A stretch of DNA of 64,000 bases from Semisulcospira habei (lineage: Eukaryota > Mollusca > Gastropoda > Semisulcospiridae). Below the pieces are notes generated by a model, which had not been told where the DNA came from, did not search any database, and saw only the letters and a list, made by a program, of their open reading frames with translations. Below, one piece after another: positions 9,480 through 18,652 of the stretch (its first letter is position 1; the number at the start of each line of letters is the position of its first letter). Made by a program: the position numbers and the translations under genes. The stretch is from assembly GCA_036245525.1 (NCBI GenBank), contig BTPG01000004.1, positions 233,681,864 to 233,745,863 of the forward strand. The letters run 5' to 3'.

Positions 9480-10245
9480 TTGCCTTACTGTGTTGTAGCG
9501 TGATGTTGTTTTCTTGGCTGGGGTTGGTTTCAGCATCTTCTCTGCCCCTAGTGAGGTTGTCATGTGCTTTCTGAAGATCTGCAGTCTAGTATGGGGTGTA
9601 GTTTTTCCGGACCCCTCGAGGTATAGTTTCCTAGGCTGCCTTACTGATAATGTCGTTGAACTCTCTGACCACATTGTTGATGTTACTTCCAGACACAGCG
9701 AGGTCTTGCATTAGCTCATTTGTTCGGATACTGAACAAGCGCAGGTCTGCCTTTCGGTAGTTCCATCTTGGTCGGTGTGGCGAGCTAGCTGCTGTGCTTC
9801 CTTTTAGGGAGAGGAGGACAGGGCGGTGGTCACTTCCTCCTAACTGTGGTCCTACTGTTCTGCTGAGGTGCTTATGAACATCGTCAGTGCAAAGCGCCAG
9901 GTCCGGTGTAGTGGTGGTGTGCCAGCAGCGAGAATAGAAGGTAGGTTGGTCCTCAGGGTCATTGGCAAGTATCAGGTGATTTTCATCTTGCCACTCCTCG
10001 ATGTCTTCTCCTCTCTTGTCAATCGTGTCATATCCCCAACTCTGAGACAGGCTGTTGAAGTCACCAGTGATGAGGAATCCACTGTCCGGGACCTGGATAG
10101 TGTGAAGGGACAGCAGCTTATCATTAGGGCAGTAGTAGTTGACCAGGTCAAGGGTGCTGTCACTGGTGGTTACCTTGACCTGGATGTATTCTGCCTCTTC
10201 CATGAATCTCCTGGTTTCACTGGCAGTTTTGCCCACTATCTGAAG
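9480..10245 (-). pseudogene. LINE family D endonuclease segment (inverted)
   Basis: Minus-strand translation contains Leu-Ile-Thr-Gly-Asp-Phe-Asn-Ser (the catalytic Gly-Asp-Phe-Asn block), Pro-Asp-Leu-Ala-Leu and Gly-Ser-Asp-His-Arg-Pro-Val (the catalytic Ser-Asp-His block). These are the second half of an APE-type endonuclease. A stop after Ile-Ser-Lys-Ala-Ala separates it from the linker that follows in the same phase (Arg-Lys-Asn-Tyr-Thr-Pro-Tyr). The N-terminal catalytic part is missing. Non-functional. Confidence 0.85.
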
Positions 10246-10259
10246 ATGAAGTTGGAGTG

Positions 10260-11943
10260 CACAAGAAGAAGTTGGAGAGAGAAGACTGAACATGGAGAGG
10301 GACACCACCAAGTTGTGGAGACTGACCAAGGCGTTGAATGATGAGGGCACCAGGGAACAGAAGATCACCCTGGAAGAAGATGGGAAAGTACTGACTGGTA
10401 GGAAAGCTGCAAACATGTTCGCACAGATCTATGCAAAAGAAAGTAACATCACTCTCCCACAAATGCTTGAGAAAGAAATCAGACAGGAAGAAAGAGAGAG
10501 AACAAGAGATGCAAACATCCATGATGCAATGAAGAAGGACATCACCCTTCCAGAACTGAAGATGGCCATCAAACAGCTGAAGAAGGACAAATCTCCAGGT
10601 CCAGACAGCATCTCAAACGAGATGTTACAACACCTTAGCAACACTGCCTTAAAGAAGCTACTGGACATCTTTAACCACAGCTGGAGAGGAGGACAGGTAC
10701 CCCAGTGCTGGAAGGAAGCCAGGATGATCCCAATTTTGAAGAAAGGAAGAATAAGTCCAAAGCCCTGAGTTATCGCCCCATCAGCCTGACAAGTTGTGTG
10801 TGCAAGACCATGGAGCACATCATCAACAAGCGCCTTCAGTGGTACCTGGACTCCGAGAGCATTATCGTGCCAGAGCAAGCCGGCTTCAGAAGCCACAAGA
10901 ATACAGAAGACCAGTCAACACACCTTGCACAGGTCATAGAAGATGCCTTTCAAGGTCAGAAGGTGACATTAGCTGCCTTCATTGACCTACAGAAGGCTTT
11001 CGACAAGGTGTGGAAGGATGGTCTCCTTGTGAAACTCCTTCGCAGTGGCATCCAAGGGAACATGTATCGGTGGACCAAGTCATACCTGCACAATCACAGA
11101 GCCCGTGTGACAGTGGATGGGTACTGTGGCCAAAAAGTGCTGCTGCGTCAGGGAGTGCCACAGGGGGGAGTCCTGTCACTGACCCTGTTCATACTCTTCA
11201 TCAACGACCTTGTGCCAGAGCTACCAAAAGGAGTCCATGCAGCCCTGTACGCAGACGACCTGGTACTCTGGTGCACAGAAGAGTATGCAACAACTGCTAC
11301 ATACAGGATGCAGCTAGCCCTGGACAGGCTGACAGACTGGACCAACAACTGGTGTGTGACCATCAACACAGAAAAATCATCAGCCACACTCTTCTCTCTC
11401 TCCAACAAAGCAAAGGCTGGCAACCTAACACTGGGCAACACCCCACTGCGGTATGATGACCAACAGACATACGTGGGCGTCACCCTTGACAAGAGGCTGA
11501 CGTGGAAGCTGCACATTTGGAATGCAGAAGCGAAAGCTAGAAGAAAGCTGAACATCATGAGGAAGCGTCCTGGAACACAATGGGGAGCCAATGAAAAGAT
11601 CCTCAAAAATGTATATCAAGGCACAGTGAGACCACACCTTGAGTACGGATCCAATACATGGTTGACGACAGCCCAGTCACACCAGCAGACCATTGACAGA
11701 GTTCAGAACCAGGCACTGTGTATCATCACCGGCGCAATGAGATCCACACCAATTGAAAAGATGGAAGAGACAACAGGCATCCCACCCCTGCGCATGAGAA
11801 GAGATTGCAAAGCCTTGATATAGTCCACAAAGGTTAAGTCTTCCAAAGACCATCCTATGAATGCCAGGATGAAACAGCCAACCTCGGGGAGGCTGAAAAG
11901 ATCAAGCTTTGTGAAAGAGACGAGAGCTCTGCAGAGAAATGGC
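10260..11943 (+). pseudogene. LINE family D reverse transcriptase, broken
   Basis: Frame 10292-10768 gives the N-terminal part (Lys-Ser-Pro-Gly-Pro-Asp-Ser-Ile). The rest is in another phase from about 10750: Phe-Ile-Asp-Leu-Gln-Lys-Ala-Phe-Asp-Lys-Val, Gly-Val-Pro-Gln-Gly-Gly, and the catalytic Tyr-Ala-Asp-Asp at about 11248-11259. A TAG at 11821-11823 interrupts the C-terminal tail, which then continues in phase (Asp-His-Pro-Met; Gly-Arg-Leu-Lys-Arg-Ser-Ser-Phe) until the viral sequence begins near 11944. One frameshift plus one nonsense codon make it inactive. YADD in place of FADD, and the tail motif, separate it from the RTE-like copies; it is probably Jockey/CR1-group. Confidence 0.88.
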
Positions 11944-12759
11944 AGAAGTAACAAGACTGCCAGAAATAGCAAACACAGTGATACAAGAAACCTCATTAAT
12001 TTTACTGAAGGGCAAATAAATGACGCTATGAAAACAATAGATGACGCACCTTTGTCAATGCGGGAGATTATGGATTTGGATAAATCACTGCAGACAATCA
12101 GAGGTGAGATGGTAAATAACGTTGCCAAACTGGGTGAGCTTGATAAACACATAGAACGAGAAAAAGAGAAACTGGCTACCGCAGACAATGGAAATCTTGA
12201 CACAGAAATAAAACAAAGAATACAACACAGATTAAATGATTTGCAGATAGAAAGATCAGGAAGCTTAGGAGTGATTAGTATTGGAAGAGAAAAACTGAAA
12301 ACGCAGGTCAACAGGATTAGAGAAACTATTAAAAAAATACTTCACAAAGACACAACAGTGGCTGAGAGATTAAAAACACTTTTCAAAGAGCAGGGTATCA
12401 CTATTGTGAGTTTAATTACTGCTCTTGGATTTGTTATCAGTACTGTTGTGTTGGCTGTCTCTAGGGGTGGTGGTGGTGGACCACTGCCTCCAGCACCACC
12501 TGGCCCACCGGTTCCATCAGACCCAAAAGATTTAGTCATGGGTAAAAAGAAAAAACAGTTGTCTCATATTTCAGACTTGCTTAAGAAATTGGCTGTGAAA
12601 GCAATGGTTGCTTTGCCTGGCATAATAGGAAGTGTAGTCAGTTGGTTGATCAGTACTGCGGCAAAGGTAGTAGGGTTTATGGCAGAACATGTGTGGGTCT
12701 TTTTGGTGACAGTAGGGGGGTTAATAACTGGGTATTTAATGAAACACGTAAAGAAGTAA
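11944..12759 (+). CDS. Viral coiled-coil protein with two hydrophobic segments (copy 1)
   Basis: The frame 11857-12759 is open but its first ~29 codons come from the neighbouring LINE. Viral sequence begins near 11944 and its first 50 bases are out of phase because of about 5 extra bases near 11995. Parts in order: long charged coiled-coil (about 12000-12370); Leu-Ile-Thr-Ala-Leu-Gly-Phe-Val-Ile-Ser hydrophobic helix; Gly/Pro-rich linker with five Gly; Lys-rich segment; small-residue helix (Pro-Gly-Ile-Ile-Gly-Ser-Val-Val-Ser-Trp); C-terminal membrane helix and a basic end. A second copy at 43826-44651 shares the whole architecture. I know this type from Polinton-like loci in invertebrates; the function is not established, and a membrane-active virion protein is my inference. 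Confidence 0.75.
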   Translation, partial: RSNKTARNSKHSDTRNLINFTEGQINDAMKTIDDAPLSMREIMDLDKSLQTIRGEMVNNVAKLGELDKHIEREKEKLATADNGNLDTEIKQRIQHRLNDLQIERSGSLGVISIGREKLKTQVNRIRETIKKILHKDTTVAERLKTLFKEQGITIVSLITALGFVISTVVLAVSRGGGGGPLPPAPPGPPVPSDPKDLVMGKKKKQLSHISDLLKKLAVKAMVALPGIIGSVVSWLISTAAKVVGFMAEHVWVFLVTVGGLITGYLMKHVKK

Positions 12760-14417
12760 AACCCCTAATCCAGTAAGGCCTATTACCAATGCAGTTCTCT
12801 CTGACTCATGTGTGCCAGGGGTTGGTGAGTCAGGTGTCGGTGTTACTGACTGTATGGGTGCCAGGGTCAGGGCCGGGGGTGTTACTGTCTGTACTGACGT
12901 TACAGGCATTATTAATGGTTTTAGCACAAGCGGTGACTGTTGATGAGTGGTTGTTTCCCCCAAGTTTACTGATTGATTGAGTCCTAATTTCTGGTCACGC
13001 CCTGCAACAATGATTTCATTATTATTATTTGTTATTGTCCCCATTTGGAGTTGAAGGTCAGATGGCAACATGTATAACCCGATGCCAACTACAAAGTCAA
13101 CTTTTGATCTGGCATATCTGAGAACATCTTGGTATCGTTGTATGCTTGATGGTAGATCTACCACTGAGTTGACTGAATCTTCTAGGTTTGCGAGAAACTG
13201 TTTTTGTGCTTCAAATTTTCCACTCCCGTTTAAGATGTTTGATTTTGTTAGTGATTGTGCACCTAGTATACACCACACATATGTTCTGATAGACTCATTT
13301 ACGCGCTCGACTCCTGCTTGAGTAAACCCATCACTCCTGTCTAAAATAAATGTGGTCCATGCATTAGACTGTTTCTGTTCTATTGAGTCTAACCAGACCA
13401 GATTTTTGTGAAAATGAGGTGTAACCAGGGAATCTTGAGGGTATTGTCTGTGGCTCATAGCATAATACAATGTACCCATACCATTGTGATCATCAAGTTT
13501 TTGTGCGAAGTCATACCCGGTACGGGGGCTTATGTTAAATTCATTACAAATCCGTTCAAACGCTGTCATATCCATGGGGTTGTTATTATACCTGTTAAAA
13601 CTGGATTCAGTGGGTATGAAGTTCTGACAGTATTCTCCCTCACCCGGGTCTGCCCTGGGGGACTTGGGTGGGTTAACTATTTATTATTTCCCAGGGTCAC
13701 CCTGGTCAGCCCCACGGGTGGGTTTTCCTCTCTATTCTGGGGCATGTGTTTCTGTCTACCCGAGGTCCATTCACCTGTATTTGCCTTTTTAAAACTCTCC
13801 CTACTGTCTGCACTGCCTGTAGCTCTTGATATTGGATGTGTGTTGCTAAATGGTCTTAGCTTTATTTAGGCCCCATGTGTTAGGTTTATTTAACATAATA
13901 TATTTGACCGGCTGGCAACATACATTCAATGTTCTGTTTAGGTTTTTTTTTTCACAAGCAGTGCAGGCACGTCCTGAGAAAGCCTTGTTGTTGTCGGGAC
14001 GTTAAGCAATGTACAATCAATCAATCAATCTGACAGTATTCTTGTAAGCTGGTAATACGTGTGTAAACGATACACAGACCTAATCAGTTTGTTTGAGTGA
14101 TTCAAATGGTCTGTAAAAGGAACACCACAGCCAGTAGTTGAACACAGTATAGCAAAGTTGAGCTGGTTTTGAAACATCTGTAGTGGGTTTGAAGACCACT
14201 TTCTTGCCGTTGCATCATCTGTAATTGTAGGGTTTAGGTAATGATCAAAGGGGTTGGGTACTTTCACTTGGAATAGATCTTGTTCCGACACAGCTGTATC
14301 GAGCTGATTTAGTTGAATTGTTTTCTGTTCATACGTTGGGGCAACATTATATTTGGCATCCACATTAAATTGAAACGCGTTTGTGCTTACGCTTGTTGGT
14401 GATTTAAATTCCATCAT
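12736..14417 (-). pseudogene. Unknown late-type viral protein, ~500 residues, split by a SINE
   Basis: Starts at ATG 14417 on the minus strand (Met-Met-Glu-Phe-Lys-Ser) and runs to about 14029. A SINE (13637-14028) interrupts it, and it continues from 13636 to the stop at 12736. The two halves are not in the same phase across the target duplication, so at least one indel has also occurred. The C-terminus ends Gly-Leu-Thr-Gly-Leu-Gly-Val-Leu-Leu-Leu-Tyr-Val, a membrane-anchor-like tail after a Thr/Pro/Val-rich stretch. Convergent with the coiled-coil gene (3' ends overlap by 24 bases) and divergent from 14442. By size and position it could be a minor capsid or spike-like protein, but I recognise no motif. 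Confidence 0.65.
13637..14028 (+). mobile_element. SINE copy C, inside the viral late gene
   Basis: Same family as the copy at 3428, with the (caat)n tail on the plus strand. Perfect 14-bp target duplication 'tctgacagtattct' at 13623-13636 and 14029-14042. Confidence 0.95.
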
Positions 14418-14441
14418 GGTCTTTTTTATGAGATAATAAAA
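14418..14441. promoter_or_regulatory. 24-bp divergent promoter region
   Basis: Only 24 AT-rich bases separate the start codons of the minus-strand gene (14417) and the plus-strand frame (14442). Both starts have a run of the type ATAAAA close upstream ('gataataaaaatg' on plus, 'cataaaaaagaccatg' on minus). The same arrangement separates the divergent viral genes at 45012-45050. Start-codon-proximal AT-rich motifs of this kind are typical of viral late promoters; that role is inference. Confidence 0.5.
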
Positions 14442-14708
14442 ATGTTTATTACCTTAACACATCTTGATACAAGCAAACCAGTGTGGTTAACTAATGGGAT
14501 CGATAATCATGATGGTAGCAAGGCTGTAGCTATCCATGAAATGTTCTACACTGTAAAGTGGTTTAATGTAACAGATGACGGTGAATATGCTGTAAAAGGA
14601 ACTATAGGTCATGTAAGTTTTGGCGCTAAACATTTACAACCTGGGTATTATGACTTTTGTACTATAGCTGATTTTTACAAGATATGTATAAAATTAAAGC
14701 AACTTTAA
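14442..14708 (+). CDS. Unknown viral frame, 88 residues
   Basis: Starts at ATG 14442 (Met-Phe-Ile-Thr-Leu-Thr-His) directly after the AT-rich promoter-like gap. Beta-rich appearance with Tyr-Ala-Val-Lys-Gly and His-Val-Ser-Phe-Gly-Ala-Lys-His. It ends at 14708 while a second frame is already open from about 14684, so this is probably the N-terminal part of one gene broken near 14690. Family not recognised. Confidence 0.55.
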   Translation: MFITLTHLDTSKPVWLTNGIDNHDGSKAVAIHEMFYTVKWFNVTDDGEYAVKGTIGHVSFGAKHLQPGYYDFCTIADFYKICIKLKQL

Positions 14709-14890
14709 ATCCGGCTAACTTGCTTGTTACATTGGAATTTCCAAAAGAGAGTCAGCTTGTATTAACAGACAAACTTTTAATACTACTAGGTTTTTTAACC
14801 GAATTTGATATAGGACTTTTAAATACTGGTGATGAAGATTGGACATTAGAAAAAGGATTTAAACATAAGTCCCCCCCCAAAAAAAAAAGA
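14684..14890 (+). pseudogene. Continuation of the preceding viral frame, cut by a microsatellite
   Basis: Reads Lys-Ala-Thr-Leu-Asn-Pro-Ala-Asn-Leu-Leu-Val-Thr-Leu-Glu-Phe, then Leu-Leu-Gly-Phe-Leu-Thr-Glu-Phe-Asp, and enters an A-rich and then (gt)n tract from about 14880. The true C-terminus is lost. It fits as the second half of the gene starting at 14442 after a small frameshift. It may be a jelly-roll-type structural protein, but that is a weak guess. Confidence 0.5.
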
Positions 14891-14900
14891 AAAAAAAGAA

Positions 14901-14902
<2 letters not shown>

Positions 14903-14965
<63 letters not shown>

Positions 14966-15375
14966 GTTATTAAAAAAAACTGTATTTCTGGGTATTGACT
15001 CAGAGATAAATGGACTTGAAATACCTTTTTTATATCTCTAACACTAAACAATACACACACATGCACACACACATACGCATACATACACACACACAAACAT
15101 ACAACACACATACAACACACACACACACATACATACACATGCACATACAAACACACATGCACACACACATACATACGCATACATTACACACACACAAACA
15201 TGCAACACGCATACAACACACACACACACACATACGCATACATACACAAACATACAACATGCATACATACACACACACGCACACACACACACATACATAC
15301 ACATACATACACACAAACATACGCACATACACATAGACAAACAAGCACACATGCAAACACACACACAGACACAAA
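14903..15375. repeat. (GT)n and (CA)-rich microsatellite block
   Basis: A pure (gt)n run at 14903-14970, a 70-base non-repetitive gap, then (ca)-rich sequence with 'tacatacaca' variants from about 15050 to 15375. Reading frames across it are artefacts of the repeat. Confidence 0.95.
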
Positions 15376-15830
15376 ATTTTTATTCAGCATGCTTGAATAT
15401 TGTAGACTCCAGTCCGCAAAACACTTCACCACACCGTTGTATGACACAAGTATGTTGAGTTTTGTATTGTATATGATACATAGCTGTGTACGCAAATTGG
15501 CACTGCGCACTAAGTCCCGTTGCTAAGACCATACGTCATTGTTTACATTGGATACACGTCCGATGGCGTCGGACGATTTGCTAAGGCCATACGTTATTTG
15601 TTTACATTGGATACCAGTCTGGTCATTGTCATTTAACTCTGTGGTCTGTCTCTCATTTCTTAGTTGTCCACGGCACAGAACTGATAGCAAATGACTGTTT
15701 GAGAAGGCTCAACAAAACCTGCCATTAAGCGAGATCGATAGGCTTAGCAGCTTGGGCGCGACACAACTGATGACAATAACTTACTGTCCATAATGAATAG
15801 AGGCCAACCTGCTTTTTCGTTCAGAAGGAA
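15376..15830. other. Unassigned sequence inside the Polinton-like element
   Basis: No credible frame. 'ctaagaccatacgtcattgtttacattggatac' and 'ctaaggccatacgttatttgtttacattggatac' (about 15522 and 15579) are two copies of a short ~57-bp repeat. Nothing else is recognised. Confidence 0.5.
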
Positions 15831-15834
15831 GCCT

Positions 15835-15978
15835 TATGCCAATGAAGATAAGTAGCATCTAATCTCTCTGTTTGTTTGTTTGTCTATTTTGCCAAAGGGT
15901 ATTTACCCGAAATATTAATAAATTGTGTTGTACCCGTCTTTTCTAAGCGTGTTTCTTTCTCCGTTGGGTACTTCTTTT
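15835..15978 (+). repeat. Dispersed repeat X, copy 1
   Basis: About 144 bases starting 'ccaatgaagataagtagc' and ending 'ctccgttgggtacttctttt', almost identical to 46274-46413. It contains 'ttaataaattg', a possible polyadenylation signal. Nature unknown; the second copy forms the 3' end of a transposed insertion, so this is probably the 3' part of an unrecognised transposon. Confidence 0.8.
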
Positions 15979-16160
15979 CTTGTCATTTAGTGGTATCTCA
16001 CCCAGTAGGCTAACATTACCACGCATTTTAACAGACAAACTACCGATCTCACCGTAGTATTATATTCCGCACGATTTAGTGTTAACACTGAATAAAGTCT
16101 GTCATTTAGTGGCATCTCCTCCAAGAAACTGAAATACACAACCGTTCTACACACAGTCAC

Positions 16161-17096
16161 AGTTGCATATGCTTGCTTAGCGCGCAAATTTCTTGCTTAG
16201 CGCTAAGTTCACAAGCTTAGCTGAAAATGTGCGTTGCATGAGCGTGCTTATCTGCTGGAGCGAGCTTAGTGGCGTGCTTAATTCTAAGGACGGTCCCCCC
16301 CCCCCCCCCCCCCCCCCCGTGCGTAGCGGCGTGCTTAGCTGAGGAAGAGTTCTTAGCTGCCGTGTTAACGCGAGAACGGAAATGTGAATTCACTCTCTTA
16401 AACCTTGTGGCAGAAACAGCCTTCCATCTAGGATAGAGAAGGAGGAACACGAAATGTAGGTGGGAACGCACGGGCCCCCCCACCCAGCCTCATCTCACGG
16501 ACATCTGGGAATTATCGGTGAGGAGTCTGCATAACTGATTCAACTGACCCTGCACACCGATGGGTATAACCCAACACCAGCCGTTGTCAGAGAAACATAG
16601 ATCCTCATACTATGGGAGCCTACTACACGGTAGTCCTTAACTAATGTACATCCACATTAGACTTGAGACATAGATCCTCATACTATGGGAGCCTACACGG
16701 TACTCCTTAACTAATGTACGTCTACATTAGATTGACAAGCAGGGTTGCCTGCACCAAAAATTTGCCATTCTTTATCTCTTGACTTCTTGTTTTCCATCGC
16801 CGCCATTTCACCGGCGTTTTGTCTACTTCGTTTTCGTGAGGTCAGAAGAAGCGAAAACCGTGCGTTTTTATTGGCCGATTTCTACAATCTATGATGACGT
16901 AGGGGAGAACCCCACATAAGCTATAAATAACCTATCCCCGCTCGCTAAGAACTCGTTCGGAGCTACGCACATCGCTAAGTCGCTCCATGCAACAGAAAAC
17001 ACTCGCGCACTAAGCAAGAGCTTTACTAAGCAAGAAAGACCTTAAGTCAGCGAGCTTAACACACTATATTTAAGCACGCTACATGCAACCCACTCC
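16161..17096. mobile_element. Foldback (inverted-repeat) element, imperfect
   Basis: The left part (about 16161-16300) has repeated 'tgcttagcg' and 'gcgttgcatgagcg' motifs. The right part (about 16920-17096) has the reverse complement ('cgcactaagcaag', 'ctccatgcaac', 'gctacatgcaac'). The arms are degenerate. Between them lie a C run (16296-16318), a 75-bp duplication (16590-16733) and no frame. Probably a nonautonomous DNA transposon inserted in the Polinton-like element; boundaries are approximate. Confidence 0.55.
16590..16733 (+). repeat. 75-bp tandem duplication
   Basis: Two copies (16590-16664, 16665-16733) of a unit containing 'acatagatcctcatactatg' and 'taactaatgta'. The phrase 'catagatcctcat' is also the left arm of the hairpin MITE family, so this may be a relic of one arm. 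Confidence 0.85.
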
Positions 17097-17199
17097 TGGG
17101 CAATATAGTGACGTCAGCGGCCGAGCGAGCCAACCTGTTACACAGCCGCTGTTAGCGGCAGACGATAAACAGTGGTGGCTAGGTAAGTCCGGGGCGCTG

Positions 17200-17414
17200 A
17201 ATGTACAAAAGTACGTTGTTGATAGTTTAATTTAGCTCAGTGTTAATTTTGCTTTAGACATCAATGGCATTGATTTTGGAAATCTTTATTTTACCGAAGA
17301 AAATATATATAGGGATCTGGGAAAAATGAGCTGTGCGGTCAGTTTTGTTAGCAAAAATAGTGAAATAATGAAGTCAACAAAACATTCTCTTGTTCTCTCA
17401 TTATCTCTCTCTCT
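17200..17414 (-). repeat. Right terminal inverted repeat of the Polinton-like element
   Basis: The reverse complement of this block follows 5316-5630: 'agagagagagataatgagag', 'gacttcattatttcactatt', 'tcttcggtaaaataaagatt', 'gcaaaat...acac...tgagcta'. It has one unit where the left end has a 93-bp duplication. It is followed outward by a C-rich tract. Confidence 0.82.
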
Positions 17415-18106
17415 CCCCCACCCCCCACCCCACCCCACCCCAAACCCCGCCCACCTCTCCAATACAATATATCTTCCTACGCGACTGGTTAATCCACTAA
17501 ACACCACCCCACAATCCCTCTCACCCCACCCGACCCCTCGCAGGACCACACGTCTCTTTGCCCAACTCATACCCCACATTGGGTAATGAATATCCCATAA
17601 TGGATCACTAATCCCCTCGATAATCCCCTTTGTCTCCGTGATGCGCCGTGCCGCGCCGTGTTTGTGTTGGCTGGCCCGCCCGCACCCGGGTAGTCTGTGT
17701 TTGTGTTGGCTGGCCCGCCCGGCCCCAGTACTGTGGTTTTAGCACGCAACCCGCAAAATGATCATTATTAATGATGACCTCCAACCCCTTCCAGCTGCCG
17801 CGTGCGGGGGTGGCGATAGACCGGAATGCAGCCAGCAAGAGACACAGGGCATCATCAGTGCCTGCGGATACAGTGACTGATGAAGCTCTTTGTCGCTTGC
17901 AGATGAGAAGGGCTGGTCATAATGATTGCTGTCTCAGATGCCATATGGGCAGATTGCTTTCCCAGCGTAGAATCACGCTGACAGTTATATCACGACCGTG
18001 TAATGTACTGGGTGCTAGCTGGAGACGGTGCAGGCGTGAAGTTGGCTGTAGGATGATGTCGCCCAGAAGTACTCCCAACAATCAGGATGCGTGCTGGTCT
18101 GTGATT
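17415..18106. other. Intergenic sequence
   Basis: C-rich at first, with a ~40-bp tandem duplication ('gtttgtgttggctggcccgc' at about 17659 and 17699). No credible gene. Confidence 0.6.
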
Positions 18107-18187
18107 TTAACTCTTTCGAGACGTGCCGCATCCGGATTCGCGGCGTAAAGCCGCGAATCCGGATGCGGCCTGTCTCGAAAGAGTTAA
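18107..18187. mobile_element. TTAA-flanked hairpin, 81 bp
   Basis: TTAA at both ends. Left arm 'ttaactctttcgagacgtgc' continues to 'cggattcgcggc'; the right arm is its near-perfect complement around the 5-base loop 'gtaaa'. A minimal palindromic MITE. Terminal TTAA fits a piggyBac-type target, shared with the hairpins at 18971, 26078 and 27918. Confidence 0.85.
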
Positions 18188-18239
18188 ACCTTAGGGATCT
18201 AAGCCGCTATAATCCGTAAGGTTCAGACTCAAGGTTCAA

Positions 18240-18470
18240 ACTAACACTCACAGACGAACGCACGCACACATACACACAGAAACACACACAATCATACACA
18301 AAAAGGCGCGCGCAAACACATAATGACATACGCGCGAGGCTGAGCGCACGCACGCACACACACACAAACACGCATGCACGCACGCACACACACACGCACG
18401 CACGCACACACACAAACACACACACACATGCACGCACACACAAACACACACCATCACACACAAACTCACG
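18240..18470. repeat. (CA)-rich microsatellite with 'acgcacgc' variants
   Basis: Irregular CA/CG-rich dinucleotide and tetranucleotide repeats. No coding sense. Confidence 0.9.
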
Positions 18471-18652
18471 TTGAGAAACACTGGCCAAAGCGCGAAACAG
18501 ATTACCGCCTGTTGAATTATGATTAATGATTTTCCACCCAGTAGGCATAACACGCCTGGACCGACATCAACCACAGTTAGTCCGTGCAGGGCGGCCCGAG
18601 TCATTAGTGTCTGCTGGGTGTAGCAAACTGTCCACTTGAAAGCACTTCACTC

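Larger units (their letters stand above)
7297..9480 (+). pseudogene. Polinton-type (retrovirus-like) integrase, interrupted and truncated
   Basis: The N-terminal part lies at 7297-7473 (start Met-Thr-Gly-Ile-Glu; Tyr-Trp-Lys-Gly; Gln-Val-Tyr-Leu-Pro-Ala-Pro). The rest resumes at 9180, after a LINE flanked by a 17-bp target duplication, and reads into the rve-type core: His-Gln-Met-Asp-Leu-Leu-Phe (first catalytic Asp), then Thr-Val-Val-Asp-Ile-Ala-Ser-Arg. The frame stops at TAA 9452-9454, inside the block that normally reads Asp-x-Gly-x-Glu-Phe, with Phe-Lys-Gly following the stop. The C-terminal half, with the last catalytic Glu and any chromodomain, is lost at the junction near 9480. Integrases of this family join the linear viral genome to host DNA. 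This copy cannot work. Confidence 0.88.
9480..11943. mobile_element. LINE family D with inverted 5' segment
   Basis: The endonuclease half lies on the minus strand (about 9480-10245) and the reverse transcriptase half on the plus strand (about 10246-11943). They meet head to head, as in 5' inversions made by twin priming. No poly-A, microsatellite tail or target duplication is visible, and the 3' UTR is absent. The right junction passes straight into the viral coiled-coil frame, so later deletion must have trimmed it. Breakpoints are accurate to about 20 bases. Confidence 0.8.
5316..17414 (+). mobile_element. Polinton/Maverick-like element bounded by inverted repeats, decayed
   Basis: Two similar sequences in opposite orientation (5316-5630 and 17200-17414) bracket a block of virus-type genes: small frames at 5687-7310, a retrovirus-type integrase from 7297, a coiled-coil/membrane protein at 11944-12759, a ~500-residue unknown gene at 12736-14417 (minus) and frames at 14442-14870. 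An integrase just inside one inverted repeat is a usual Polinton arrangement. The ends begin AG, as Polinton TIRs usually do. The flanks are C-rich, so the expected 6-bp duplication can only be called compatible (CCCCCC against CCCCCA). No DNA polymerase B, packaging ATPase, protease or capsid gene is seen inside, so this is probably a deletion derivative. Two LINEs and one SINE inserted later. Confidence 0.75.

Noticed and set aside
10292..10768. Independent host gene
   Set aside because: Motifs (Lys-Ser-Pro-Gly-Pro-Asp) are those of a LINE reverse transcriptase and it continues in another phase at 10705.
14752..15526. Cys/Val- or His/Thr-rich frames of 90-140 codons
   Set aside because: They are translations of (GT)n/(CA)n microsatellites.
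16217..16483. Minus-strand frame of 88 codons
   Set aside because: It passes through a poly-C run and an inverted-repeat element. No motif.
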